DNA of 64,000 bases from Bacillus siamensis KCTC 13613 (GTDB lineage: Bacteria > Bacillota > Bacilli > Bacillales > Bacillaceae). Both the position numbers and the translations under genes were made by a program. Below, piece by piece: positions 25,249 to 33,489 of the stretch (its first letter is position 1; the number at the start of each line of letters is the position of its first letter). Location: the NCBI RefSeq assembly GCF_000262045.1, contig NZ_AJVF01000040.1:1-64000 (forward strand), read 5' to 3'. The notes below the pieces were generated by a model, which did no database searches, was not told the DNA's origin, and worked only from the letters and a program-made list of their open reading frames with translations.

Positions 25249-25278
25249 AAAGCCCGAAACCGGTAAACGGTTCGGGCT
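25249..25278. terminator. Bidirectional terminator between prpE and yjbO
   Basis: AAAGCCCGAA(A)CCG...CGGTTCGGGCTTT stem between convergent genes with A/T runs on both flanks. Confidence 0.88.
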
Positions 25279-26172
25279 TTACATATGTTCAATCAATGTT
25301 TTCATATCGTCAGGAACGGGGGCATGAAAAACGAGCGTTTCTCCTGTTATGGGGTGTACGAATGAAAGCCGCTCACTGTGAAGCGCCTGCCGTGCAATTC
25401 CCTCGTTTTTCCCGCCGTACAGCGTATCACCGACTAACGGATGGCCGAGGTAACTCATGTGCACCCGGATTTGATGCGTCCGCCCCGTCTCAAGCCGCAA
25501 CTGCGCAAGCGTAAACACACGTCCGGTTTTTTCCGTTTGAAAATGCGTTACCGCTTCTTGTCCCTCCGGCGTTACCATCCGCTCAATAATGCTGCCGGGT
25601 TTTCTGCCGATTGGCGCGTCCACTGTTCCTTTTTTCTGCTGCATGACGCCGTGTACGACAGCGAGATACCGCCTGCTGACAAGCCCCTTCTTCTGCGCTG
25701 CCGACAAAAGAGAATGAGCAAGCCGATGCTTGGCGATCAGCATCGCTCCCGACGTATCCCTGTCAAGACGGGTGACGAGATGAACCGTGGACTGTACGCC
25801 GCTTTTTAAGTAATGGCTGATCACTCCGTTAGCGATGCTTTCCGACGGGTGTTCCCGTGATGGAATTGAGGAAACATACGGCTGTTTATTGACCACCAGC
25901 ACATGGTCATCTTCATAAAGAATGTCAAGCGGAACCGGCTCAGGCAAAAGCGTTTCACTCACATGCTCCTTTGGGAATTCAATCTTAAGCACATCCCCTG
26001 CCGCTAATACGGCGCGGACGGTTACATGCTCTCCATTGACAAGAAGATCTCCCCCGCCGAATTTAATGTCAGCGAGAAGCCGTTTCGAAATGCCGAGCTG
26101 TGCCGTATATTCTTTTACCGTCATGCCGGCTTCCCAGGCTGAAATATTCTTTTGGATAAAAAAGTTGTTCAA
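25279..26172 (-). CDS. yjbO: RluA/RluD-family pseudouridine synthase YjbO
   Basis: 297 residues from TTG at 26170-26172, chosen for AGAGGAAACGGA upstream; the ATG at 26229 lies inside nadF and has no ribosome site. An S4-like N-terminal segment (VKEYTAQLGISKRLLADIKF...) precedes the catalytic domain, which has HLVTRLDRDTSGAM (catalytic Asp in RLDRDTSG) and ETGRTHQIRVHM. Isomerises uridines in rRNA or tRNA; exact target unknown. Follows nadF by 14 bases. Confidence 0.9.
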   Translation of the reverse strand: MNNFFIQKNISAWEAGMTVKEYTAQLGISKRLLADIKFGGGDLLVNGEHVTVRAVLAAGDVLKIEFPKEHVSETLLPEPVPLDILYEDDHVLVVNKQPYVSSIPSREHPSESIANGVISHYLKSGVQSTVHLVTRLDRDTSGAMLIAKHRLAHSLLSAAQKKGLVSRRYLAVVHGVMQQKKGTVDAPIGRKPGSIIERMVTPEGQEAVTHFQTEKTGRVFTLAQLRLETGRTHQIRVHMSYLGHPLVGDTLYGGKNEGIARQALHSERLSFVHPITGETLVFHAPVPDDMKTLIEHM

Positions 26173-26186
26173 TCCGTTTCCTCTTT

Positions 26187-26987
26187 CTATTCGCCTTTTC
26201 CGATAAAGGAATCCTGCACTCTTTTCCAAAACGGAAAAGGGCGGAATCTTGCAAATCTGACTTTTTCATTTGCCACCCGGCATAGAATAGATTTGACATC
26301 CTTATGCAGCAAGGTCAAATGATCAATCGTGACTTGGAAGTCGACGTCGTTTCTCGGTTTGATGACACAGTTATGATGATCGGGAAGCAAAAGCGGCGAA
26401 CCGACAGTCCTGAACACTCTGTTGTTGATGGATGCCATTTCCGCAAGCTGAATCGCTCTGATGGAAGGATGGATGATCGCGCCGCCTAACGCTTTATTAT
26501 AAGCCGTGCTTCCGGAAGGCGTTGACAGACATAAACCGTCTCCCCTGAACGTTTCAAACAGCTGGCCTTTAATTTCAACGTCAGCGACGAGACTGCCTTC
26601 AATGCTTTTGATCGTACATTCATTCAAAGCCAGATACCGTTCCTCACGCTCTTCATCATGATAAGTGACAACCACTTCAAGAAGGGGATATTCCACGGTA
26701 TGATACGGCGTTTTGGCGATGGCAAGAACAAGCTTTTCTATCTCCTGCGGAACCCAATCGGCATAAAAACCCAAATGCCCCGTGTGAACCCCGACAAAAG
26801 CCGTTTTATCCAGACGGTCGCTGTATCTGTGGAATGCGTAGAGAAGCGTTCCGTCACCGCCGACGGAAATAACGATTTCCGGCTCTTTTTCATCCAAGGT
26901 CATATCAAAATCAAGTAAATACGTCTGTATTTTGCTTTTCAGTGTATCTGAAACTTCGTCTCCTTTTGAAGAAACGGCAAATTTCAT
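26187..26987 (-). CDS. nadF: NAD kinase NadF
   Basis: 266 residues, the same length as B. subtilis PpnKA/NadF (YjbN). Kinase motif [10 protein letters not shown] (41-50) with the Asp that activates NAD, then [21 protein letters not shown] (NE/D and STPxGSTA motif). It phosphorylates NAD to NADP. The ATG at 26987 is preceded by AAAGGAGGGG; the frame extends upstream without a ribosome site. Between sasB and yjbO in one minus-strand operon. Confidence 0.94.
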   Translation of the reverse strand: MKFAVSSKGDEVSDTLKSKIQTYLLDFDMTLDEKEPEIVISVGGDGTLLYAFHRYSDRLDKTAFVGVHTGHLGFYADWVPQEIEKLVLAIAKTPYHTVEYPLLEVVVTYHDEEREERYLALNECTIKSIEGSLVADVEIKGQLFETFRGDGLCLSTPSGSTAYNKALGGAIIHPSIRAIQLAEMASINNRVFRTVGSPLLLPDHHNCVIKPRNDVDFQVTIDHLTLLHKDVKSILCRVANEKVRFARFRPFPFWKRVQDSFIGKGE

Positions 26988-27003
26988 GCCATTCCCCTCC
27001 TTT

Positions 27004-27639
27004 CTACTGGTGGCCTCCCGCTTTTTTCTTTCGTGAAAACGCGGCTTGGGCTTCCTGAATCTCTCCGCGGATTTCAGACATTTCTTCATCGAGCCGGGAT
27101 GCGGCTTCCGAGGCCCGCTGCAGCCTCAGCTTTACTTTTTCGGGAATGTTCCCGCTGTATTTGTAATTCAGTGAATGCTCAATGGTGGCCCAAAAGTTCA
27201 TGGCAAGCGTCCGAATCTGTATCTCCACAAGAACATGCTTTTCTCCGGACGCAGTTTGTAAAGGATATAAAACGACAAGGTGGTAAGACCGGTATCCGCT
27301 CTCTTTATGCTCTGCTATGTAATCCCGCTTGTCGACAACGGTAAAATCTTTTCTGGCAAACAGCATATTTTTGACGATCTGGATATCATCGACAAATTGG
27401 CACATAATACGCAGTCCTGCGATATCCTGCATCGTTTCAATCTGATGAAGCGGTATGCTTTTCCGTCTCGCTTTTTCAAGTATGCTTACCACCGGCTTCA
27501 CGCGGCCTGTCACAAACTCAATCGGTGAGTGGTCATCTTCATACTCATAAAGGGTTCTGACGCCTTTCAGCTTCACCTTTAATTCCTCAACAGCCTGGCG
27601 GTATGGCGCTAGAAATTGCTCCCATTGTTTGTCATCCAT
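27004..27639 (-). CDS. sasB: Small alarmone synthetase SasB (RelQ type)
   Basis: 211 residues, single RelA/SpoT synthetase domain without hydrolase or regulatory domains: [19 protein letters not shown] (ATP side), [25 protein letters not shown] and [22 protein letters not shown] (GTP/GDP side), with a C-terminal helix. It makes (p)ppGpp from ATP and GTP/GDP, forms tetramers and is allosterically stimulated by pppGpp in B. subtilis (YjbM). Ends 17 bases before nadF starts, same operon. Confidence 0.94.
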   Translation of the reverse strand: MDDKQWEQFLAPYRQAVEELKVKLKGVRTLYEYEDDHSPIEFVTGRVKPVVSILEKARRKSIPLHQIETMQDIAGLRIMCQFVDDIQIVKNMLFARKDFTVVDKRDYIAEHKESGYRSYHLVVLYPLQTASGEKHVLVEIQIRTLAMNFWATIEHSLNYKYSGNIPEKVKLRLQRASEAASRLDEEMSEIRGEIQEAQAAFSRKKKAGGHQ

Positions 27640-27666
27640 CGTACATCCCCCAATTCCGAACCTGTT

Positions 27667-28032
27667 CTAAAGAAATACGCTTTTCACTTTTTCTTCCATA
27701 TCTCCGTAGTTTGCATTATCTTTAATATTTTCAATAAGATAATCGAGTTCTTCATGCAGCCCTGAAAGTTCTACCGTTTTGCCGCCGGCCTCCAGCACCG
27801 CCGGTTTTCTTTTGTCAAAGGCCTCTTTCAGATCCGGCCATACATGTTCTTTTATAATGACATATTCAAAAGAGTCAGCTGTTTCAAGTATGTATACAAA
27901 AGCAAAGTGATCGGAATCAACAAGCATTTGACCTGAGGCTTTGCGTTCCGCTCCGCTTAAGTCCTCTCCGCACTTCAGGCGGAGCACGTCTTCTGTTAAT
28001 GATGCATTTTGAATTTCAATTCTCTTTTGCAT
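27667..28032 (-). CDS. yjbL: Conserved hypothetical protein YjbL
   Basis: 121 residues from the ATG at 28032, which has AAAAAAGGAGAACATT directly upstream; an earlier in-frame ATG adds seven residues containing that ribosome site. A soluble alpha/beta protein without motifs I can tie to a function (VYILETADSFEYVIIKEHVWP in the middle). It is the first gene of the yjbL-sasB-nadF-yjbO set and corresponds by position and size to B. subtilis YjbL. Confidence 0.82.
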   Translation of the reverse strand: MQKRIEIQNASLTEDVLRLKCGEDLSGAERKASGQMLVDSDHFAFVYILETADSFEYVIIKEHVWPDLKEAFDKRKPAVLEAGGKTVELSGLHEELDYLIENIKDNANYGDMEEKVKSVFL

Positions 28033-28156
28033 AATGTTCTCCTTTTTTAACAAAGTACAGCATTTATTTTATCATATCAAGGTCGATATTGATAAACGTA
28101 ACCTCTAAAGAGATAATGGGAATTATACAATTTTTCGTCCTGAAAGGAAGACTGTC

Positions 28157-28732
28157 ATGACCCAAGAAATAGAAATTGAATTCAAAAATCTGCTGACAAA
28201 ATCAGAATTTCAGAAGCTGAGTGAAGCACTCGGCATGAAAAAACATGATTTTAAGCAGCAAATCAATCATTACTTCGATACAAAAGATTTTTCTCTGAAA
28301 CAAAAAAAATCAGCCCTCCGCATCCGTGAAAAAAACGGCGCGTTCATCCTGACTTTAAAAGAGCCTGCCGCGGTCGGTCTGCTGGAAACGCACCAAGAGC
28401 TTGCAAAACAGCCTGACCTTGACAGCTTCAAGATCCCCGAAGGCCCTGTAAAACGGCAGCTGGACGGTCTCGGCATCCATTCAGAAGCCATTTGTTACTT
28501 CGGAACGCTGTCGACTGAACGCGCGGAAAAAGAATCAGAAAAAGGCTTAATCATTTTAGATCACAGCCGATATTTAGAGAAAGAAGACTTTGAATTGGAA
28601 TTCGAGGCTGCTGACTGGGACGAAGGAAAACGGGCGTTTGAACAATTGCTCAAGCAATTCGGCATCCCTCAGCGGGTCACTAAAAATAAAATCCAGCGTT
28701 TTTATGAACAGAAACAAAAAAAGGTGGAATGA
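28157..28732 (+). CDS. yjbK: CYTH-domain protein YjbK (triphosphate tunnel enzyme family)
   Basis: 191 residues starting with the CYTH signature EIEIEFK (residues 3-9), then [15 protein letters not shown] and later [20 protein letters not shown], the charged tunnel strands. CYTH proteins act on triphosphates such as inorganic tripolyphosphate, thiamine triphosphate or ATP; substrate here unknown. GAAAGGA ribosome site. Divergent from yjbL and four bases ahead of yjbJ. Close linkage to the alarmone synthetase is conserved in bacilli. Confidence 0.9.
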   Translation: MTQEIEIEFKNLLTKSEFQKLSEALGMKKHDFKQQINHYFDTKDFSLKQKKSALRIREKNGAFILTLKEPAAVGLLETHQELAKQPDLDSFKIPEGPVKRQLDGLGIHSEAICYFGTLSTERAEKESEKGLIILDHSRYLEKEDFELEFEAADWDEGKRAFEQLLKQFGIPQRVTKNKIQRFYEQKQKKVE

Positions 28733-28736
28733 CACA

Positions 28737-29423
28737 GTGAATATAACGAATTGGGCGGCCCTTCTCCAGCTTCAATCAATGGCGCTGCAATCAATGTCTA
28801 ATACAAGCACCGCTTCAAGCGGACAATCTGCAGAAAGCCCGCTTGCAAATTTCAGCGCGCTGCTCAGCCAATATACGGGCACAGCCGTCCGGCAGCAACC
28901 GGAAGCGGGAATTTTAAACGGGGTACGGACCGATCATACTTCATATTCACCGAGAATTCCGGTTTCAGTCAGTCCCGCGGCCGCTTCACAGACCGCTTCT
29001 TCCGTCATAAAACCTGCGCATACAGCTTCTGACATCAGCACCGGAAACTTTTCAATAGACAGTGCCATTCAAAAAGCTGCCGAAAAATACGGAGTCGACG
29101 AAAAGCTGATCCGTGCGGTTATTAAACAGGAATCAGGCTTTAATCCGAAAGCGGTCAGCGGTGCGGGGGCGATGGGACTGATGCAGCTCATGCCTTCCAC
29201 GGCTGAATCACTCGGGGTGTCAAACCCGCTTGATCCCGTCCAGAACGCTGACGGCGGGACGAAATACTTAAAGCAGATGCTCACAAAATACGACGGAAAT
29301 GTGTCTCTGGCGTTAGCCGCCTACAACGCAGGCCCCGGCAACGTAGATCAGTACGGAGGCATTCCGCCGTTTAAAGAAACACAGCAATATGTCAAAAACA
29401 TCACCCAGCAGTATTACGCGTAA
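28737..29423 (+). CDS. yjbJ: Lytic transglycosylase YjbJ
   Basis: 228 residues from GTG at 28737, preceded by AAGGTGG; the longer ATG frame would lie within yjbK. The C-terminal half is an SLT/goose-lysozyme domain: [12 protein letters not shown] with the catalytic Glu, [31 protein letters not shown] and [13 protein letters not shown]. The N-terminal half is a Ser/Thr/Pro/Ala-rich linker without a classical signal peptide. It should cleave peptidoglycan glycan strands; B. subtilis YjbJ is annotated as a lytic transglycosylase. Terminator follows. Confidence 0.9.
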   Translation: MNITNWAALLQLQSMALQSMSNTSTASSGQSAESPLANFSALLSQYTGTAVRQQPEAGILNGVRTDHTSYSPRIPVSVSPAAASQTASSVIKPAHTASDISTGNFSIDSAIQKAAEKYGVDEKLIRAVIKQESGFNPKAVSGAGAMGLMQLMPSTAESLGVSNPLDPVQNADGGTKYLKQMLTKYDGNVSLALAAYNAGPGNVDQYGGIPPFKETQQYVKNITQQYYA

Positions 29424-29424
29424 A

Positions 29425-29453
29425 CCAGAGAGGCTTCCTTCTCTGGTTTTTTT
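29425..29453 (+). terminator. Terminator of yjbK-yjbJ
   Basis: CCAGAGA(AG)...TTCTCTGG stem with seven Ts two bases after the stop codon. Confidence 0.92.
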
Positions 29454-29647
29454 GCGGAGTAAATCTTACACATGAATGAAGTCGATGTGATATGATATGA
29501 AATACAAGCGCCTGACAGAAAGGCACTTTGTTTGTAGAAATAAAATGTTATTGCTAAAATATACAGTAACTGAAGATAGTAAAACTGAAAGATAATTTCG
29601 CAATAGGAATTATGATTCCTATTAGCCATATAAAAGGAGTAGTCAAC

Positions 29648-30046
29648 ATGGGACAATCGTTTAACGCACCATATGAAGCGATTGGAGAGGAACTTCTATC
29701 GCAACTTGTTGATACTTTTTATGAGCGTGTCTCGTCTCATCCCTTGCTGAAGCCGATATTCCCAAGTGATTTGACTGAAACGGCCAGAAAACAAAAGCAA
29801 TTTTTAACCCAGTATTTAGGCGGGCCTCCCCTCTATACTGAAGAACATGGCCATCCCATGCTCAGAGCAAGGCATCTTCCCTTTCCGATTACGGCAGAAA
29901 GGGCTGATGCGTGGCTGAGCTGTATGAGCAGAGCGATGGATCATGTCGGGCTAGAGGGCGATATTCGTGAATTTCTGTACGGGCGTCTGGAATTAACGGC
30001 CAGACATATGGTAAACCAGTCGGAAGCGGAGGATCGATCATATTGA
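29648..30046 (+). CDS. yjbI: Group II truncated haemoglobin YjbI
   Basis: 132 residues from ATG at 29648 (AAAAGGAG upstream), the length of B. subtilis YjbI/trHbO. Proximal heme His H76 in RARHLPF, Tyr B10 at 25 (FYERV) and Trp G8 at 89 (DAWL), the group II set. It binds O2 or NO and may have peroxidase-like activity. Overlaps the start of spxH, so both are made from one message; both deal with thiol or nitrosative stress. RoxS, an NO-induced small RNA, lies behind spxH. Confidence 0.94.
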   Translation: MGQSFNAPYEAIGEELLSQLVDTFYERVSSHPLLKPIFPSDLTETARKQKQFLTQYLGGPPLYTEEHGHPMLRARHLPFPITAERADAWLSCMSRAMDHVGLEGDIREFLYGRLELTARHMVNQSEAEDRSY

Positions 30047-30945
30047 CGAATTATCAGCATGAGCAATACTTCGCCCATTGCCACGGACATCCAAAAAAAC
30101 CGCTGGAAATTTACATGTTTGTCGACCCTTTATGTCCTGAATGCTGGTCGCTGGAGCCCGCCATAAAAAAATTAAAAATCCGATACGGACGTTTTTTTAC
30201 GCTGCGGATCATTGTTTCCGCGAGCATCACATCACTGAATAAGCAAAAGCGTAAAAAACACCTTCTTGCCGAAGCTTGGGAAAAAATCGCGAACCGTTCC
30301 GGGATGCCGTGTGACGGAAGCCTTTGGCTTGAGCAGGATCAGCCCCTTTCATCACCTTATCTGGCGGCACTCGCTTTAAAAGCGGCCGAACTGCAGGGAA
30401 GAAAGGCCGGCATCCTGTTTCTCCGCAACATGCAGGAAAGCCTGTTTGTCTCAAAGCAGAATATTACAGATGAAGACGTTCTTTTAGAGATTGCCAAAAA
30501 GACGAAATTGGATGTCGAAGAATTTAAACGCGATCTCCATTCACAAAGCGCGGTAAAAGCGCTGCAGTGCGATATGAAAATCGCCGCGGAAATGGACGTC
30601 ACCGTTAATCCGACATTGACGTTCTTTAACAGCCTGCATGATGACGAAGGGCTGAAAGTGCCCGGCAACTATTCTTATGAAGTATACGAAGACATCTTAT
30701 TCGAAATGCTCGGCGATGAACCGAAGCCTTCTGAAACGCCGCCTTTGGAATGTTTCATTGAATATTTCCGATTTGTCGCATCGAAAGAAATTGCACTTGT
30801 TTATGATTTAAGCCTTGAGGAAGTTGAAAAAGAAATGAAAAAACTGGCGTTCGCCAAAAAGGTCGCCAGAGTGGATGCAAAGCACGGTCTGTTTTGGAAA
30901 TCCTTAACCGGAACCAAAGAGGATGTTACCTGCTGCGATCATTAA
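30043..30945 (+). CDS. spxH: ClpXP adaptor SpxH (YjbH)
   Basis: 300 residues, thioredoxin-like (DsbA family). CPEC-type pair in DPLCPECW (C31, C34) and an N-terminal His/Cys cluster (FAHCHGHP, 10-17) that binds zinc in B. subtilis YjbH. It delivers Spx, encoded 6 kb away in this window, to ClpXP; disulfide stress releases zinc and stabilises Spx. TTG start at 30043 overlaps the yjbI stop, preceded by GGAGG. A terminator follows. Confidence 0.94.
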   Translation: MTNYQHEQYFAHCHGHPKKPLEIYMFVDPLCPECWSLEPAIKKLKIRYGRFFTLRIIVSASITSLNKQKRKKHLLAEAWEKIANRSGMPCDGSLWLEQDQPLSSPYLAALALKAAELQGRKAGILFLRNMQESLFVSKQNITDEDVLLEIAKKTKLDVEEFKRDLHSQSAVKALQCDMKIAAEMDVTVNPTLTFFNSLHDDEGLKVPGNYSYEVYEDILFEMLGDEPKPSETPPLECFIEYFRFVASKEIALVYDLSLEEVEKEMKKLAFAKKVARVDAKHGLFWKSLTGTKEDVTCCDH

Positions 30946-30979
30946 AAAAAGCTGATTCCTTACGGAGCCGGCTTTTTTT
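30944..30979 (+). terminator. Terminator of yjbI-spxH
   Basis: AAAAAGCTGATTCC...GGAGCCGGCTTTTTTT imperfect stem with T-run right after the stop codon. Confidence 0.82.
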
Positions 30980-30985
30980 GTGCAA

Positions 30986-31018
30986 ATAAAGAAACCGCGC
31001 CGGGATAAGCGCGGTTTC
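30986..31018 (-). terminator. Terminator of RoxS
   Basis: GAAACCGCGC / GCGCGGTTTC perfect 10-bp stem (30991-31000, 31009-31018) followed on the minus strand by TTTATTT. Confidence 0.85.
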
Positions 31019-31102
31019 ATATGTCTTAACGACAACAAAGGGGATGGGAGAAATTTTTCACGGTCAAACAAAGGGGTAATGTTTGTTTGTGATCAATTTC
31101 AC
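30986..31102 (-). ncRNA. roxS: Regulatory small RNA RoxS (RsaE family)
   Basis: The minus strand between spxH and yizD has a -35/-10 promoter, a predicted start at 31102 and a terminator ending near 30986, giving about 117 nt, the RoxS size. Two C-rich CCCCTTTG motifs (complements of CAAAGGGG at 31036-31043 and 31069-31076) and the following TTTCTCCCATCCCC stretch are the seed regions of RsaE/RoxS that pair with ribosome sites. B. subtilis RoxS lies in the same spxH-yizD gap, is induced by NO through ResDE and repressed by Rex. A Rex-like box overlaps the start here. Confidence 0.88.
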
Positions 31103-31104
31103 AT
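31087..31104 (-). promoter_or_regulatory. Rex box at the roxS start
   Basis: TTGTGATCAATTTCACAT on the plus strand is close to the Rex palindrome TTGTGAANNNNTTCACAA and covers the predicted transcription start of roxS, a repressing position. Rex senses NADH/NAD. Confidence 0.75.
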
Positions 31105-31108
31105 CCTT

Positions 31109-31138
31109 ATCATATCAAATCTTGTCGAGTTTTGACAA
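31109..31138 (-). promoter_or_regulatory. Sigma-A promoter of roxS
   Basis: Minus-strand TTGTCA (31133-31138), 18 bases, TATGAT (31109-31114). Confidence 0.75.
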
Positions 31139-31229
31139 CCCATAAGCTTAATGTTCATATTTTTGTCACAAAACATAACTGACTGCTTGTTTTCATAGAA
31201 TATATCAATGTAAACAAGGAGGGACATAC

Positions 31230-31397
31230 ATGCTTCGGACCGTATTGACCATCGGAATGATTGTGTTTTTCTTCTTTTTAAATCTGCTGGCCATGATGCA
31301 CATGCTGCCGATTTACATCACATCTCCCCTGCTGTTTCTGTCGATATTGTTTGCCCTGTACCGGCTGAATCACCGAAAAACGTTTAAAGGATTTTAA
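31230..31397 (+). CDS. yizD: Small membrane protein YizD
   Basis: 55 residues with two hydrophobic segments (TIGMIVFFFFLNLLAMM and ITSPLLFLSILFALYRL) and a basic tail (NHRKTFKGF). ATG preceded by AAGGAGG. CATAGAATA at 31194-31202 resembles a sporulation sigma (E or K) -10, so sporulation expression is possible. Position between roxS and pepF matches B. subtilis yizD. Function unknown. Confidence 0.82.
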   Translation: MLRTVLTIGMIVFFFFLNLLAMMHMLPIYITSPLLFLSILFALYRLNHRKTFKGF

Positions 31398-31430
31398 AAA
31401 GCCTGCGCATCTTCTGCACAGGCTTTTTCT
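31396..31430. terminator. Bidirectional terminator between yizD and pepF
   Basis: AAAGCCTG...CAGGCTTT stem flanked by A-run and T-run between convergent genes. Confidence 0.88.
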
Positions 31431-31431
31431 A

Positions 31432-33444
31432 TTATGAAGGGTTCACTTTCGAAAGGAGCTCTTCCATTTCATTCAGTTTCTCTTCAAACATTTTGCAGGC
31501 CGCCTCGATCGGTTCAGGCGATGTCATATCGACTCCCGCTTTTTTCAGTATGTCGATCGGGTATTCTGAGCTTCCCGCTTTTAAGAATTCGGTATAACGC
31601 TCAACCGCAGGCTTTCCTTCTTTTAAGATCTGGCTGCTCAGCGCTTGGGCCGCACTGTAGCCTGTCGCATATTGATACACATAATAATTGTAATAGAAAT
31701 GCGGAATTCTTGACCATTCCAGGCTGATTTCTTTATCAATCACCATGTTGTCTCCGAAATACTTTTTATTGAGATCATAATAAAGCTTGCTCAGCAGTTC
31801 AGGCGTCAGTGGCTCGCCTTCTTGCGCTTTCGTATGAATCAGATGCTCAAATTCAGCGAACATCGTCTGTCTGAAGACTGTGCCTCTGAAACCTTCAAGC
31901 ATGTGATTGAGCAGGTACAGACGCTGTTTTTCATCTTTTAAGCTGTTCAGCATGTATTCACCAAGCAGCGCTTCATTGGTCGTAGAGGCGACTTCAGCGA
32001 CAAAAATGCTGTAGTTTCCGTACGGATACGGCTGATATTTTCTCGTATAGTAGCTGTGCACGGAATGGCCGAACTCGTGAACGAGCGTAAACAGATTGTT
32101 GACATTGTCATGCCAGTTCATCAAGATGTACGGATTCGTGCCGTATGTACCGGAAGAATAAGCACCGCTGCGTTTTCCTTTGTTTTCGTATACATCGACC
32201 CAGCGGTTTTCAAGTCCTTCTTTTAAAATAGACGCGTATTCCTCGCCTAACGGAGCAAGCCCTTTGAGCATATAATCTTTTGCTTCCTCATATGTGACCT
32301 TCATTCCCGAATCTTTTACAAGCGGTGTGTACAGGTCATAAATATGGACTTCATCAAGGCCGAGCACCTTTTTCCGCAAATCAATGTAACGGTGTAATAA
32401 CGGAAGGTGTTTATTGATCGTTTTGATCAGGTTATCATAAACTTCTTCAGGGATGCTGTTATTGGATAAAGCCGCTTCCCGTGCTGATTTGTATTTTTTC
32501 ACGCGGGCGTAGAAATTGTCTTTTTTCACAGTGCCGCTGAGTGTAGTCGCCATCGTGTTTTTATACTGTCCGTATGTTTTATATACGGCTTTAAAGGCGT
32601 TTTTACGGACTTCCCGGTCGCTGCTTTCCAGAAAATTAATAAAGTTGCCGTGTGTGATTTGAGTTTCCTTGCCGTCTTCATCTTTAATTGACGGAAACGT
32701 AATATCGGCGTTATTTAACACACTGAATGTGTTGGAAGGCGAAGACAGCGCTTCTGACGCTTCCGCAAGCAGGGCCTCTTCTCTTTCACTCAGCACGTGC
32801 GGACGCTGTTTTGTAATTTCTTCAATTGCATGGGAGTAAAGCTTCAGCTCTTCTTTTTCCAGAATAAATTGATGCAGCTTGTCCTCCTGAATCGCCAGAA
32901 TTTCCGGTTCAATATAAGCAGTCGCACTGGCAGCCTGAGAATACAGACTTGCGGCTTTGTCGTTCAGCCCTTGGTAGAAAGAATTTCCCGTATCCTGGTC
33001 TGAACGCATATGCGCGTATGCATAAAGTTTCCCCAAACGGCTCGTCACTTCATCCTGTGCGGTAAGCGCCGCGTATAAATTATCGGCTGAATGAGCAAGC
33101 GTGCCTTTAAAGGAAGATAAATTCGGAATTAATTCTTTAACCGCTTGAAATTCTTTATTCCAGGCCTCATCACTAGGAAAAATATCCTCTAGTCTCCATG
33201 TATGCTCTGCCTTTACTTCACTTCTGTCAGGCAGCTGTGCTGCTTTATTTTCCTCAGTCATGGTGATCCCCCTCGTTTTCTTTACTTCAAGCCAATTGAA
33301 AAAACGATTGTTTCTCCAAAAACTTGTGTTGTGATTATCTTCCGGCTTTTCACTGCCTTTTGTCAAATCATATGCGGCATATAAGACCAAGCATACCAAT
33401 AATCCAGTGAAAAAACGAAAACAAAATGCCCGTACGCCCTTCAC
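31432..33444 (-). CDS. pepF: Oligoendopeptidase F (PepF/YjbG), with N-terminal membrane extension
   Basis: M3-family zinc metallopeptidase; HEFGH zinc motif near residue 456 within LVHEFGHSVHSYY, the second ligand Glu expected about 25 residues on. Starting from GTG at 33444 gives 670 residues, the length I recall for the B. subtilis protein, and includes a hydrophobic segment (FTGLLVCLVLYAAYDL). A second good start, ATG at 33261 with GAGGGGG upstream, would give a 609-residue soluble enzyme, the usual PepF size; the choice is open. It trims oligopeptides; overproduction blocks sporulation initiation in B. subtilis by degrading signalling peptides. Six or more bases after coiA, same operon. 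Confidence 0.88.
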   Translation of the reverse strand: MKGVRAFCFRFFTGLLVCLVLYAAYDLTKGSEKPEDNHNTSFWRNNRFFNWLEVKKTRGITMTEENKAAQLPDRSEVKAEHTWRLEDIFPSDEAWNKEFQAVKELIPNLSSFKGTLAHSADNLYAALTAQDEVTSRLGKLYAYAHMRSDQDTGNSFYQGLNDKAASLYSQAASATAYIEPEILAIQEDKLHQFILEKEELKLYSHAIEEITKQRPHVLSEREEALLAEASEALSSPSNTFSVLNNADITFPSIKDEDGKETQITHGNFINFLESSDREVRKNAFKAVYKTYGQYKNTMATTLSGTVKKDNFYARVKKYKSAREAALSNNSIPEEVYDNLIKTINKHLPLLHRYIDLRKKVLGLDEVHIYDLYTPLVKDSGMKVTYEEAKDYMLKGLAPLGEEYASILKEGLENRWVDVYENKGKRSGAYSSGTYGTNPYILMNWHDNVNNLFTLVHEFGHSVHSYYTRKYQPYPYGNYSIFVAEVASTTNEALLGEYMLNSLKDEKQRLYLLNHMLEGFRGTVFRQTMFAEFEHLIHTKAQEGEPLTPELLSKLYYDLNKKYFGDNMVIDKEISLEWSRIPHFYYNYYVYQYATGYSAAQALSSQILKEGKPAVERYTEFLKAGSSEYPIDILKKAGVDMTSPEPIEAACKMFEEKLNEMEELLSKVNPS

Positions 33445-33489
33445 ATTCAGCCACCACCTTGACGTTAGGGTGAACGAAATCAAGCATTC

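Noticed and set aside
31230-31397. yizD as a type I toxin paired with RoxS
   Set aside because: Two membrane helices and an adjacent minus-strand RNA are suggestive, but RoxS does not overlap yizD and is explained by the RsaE family.
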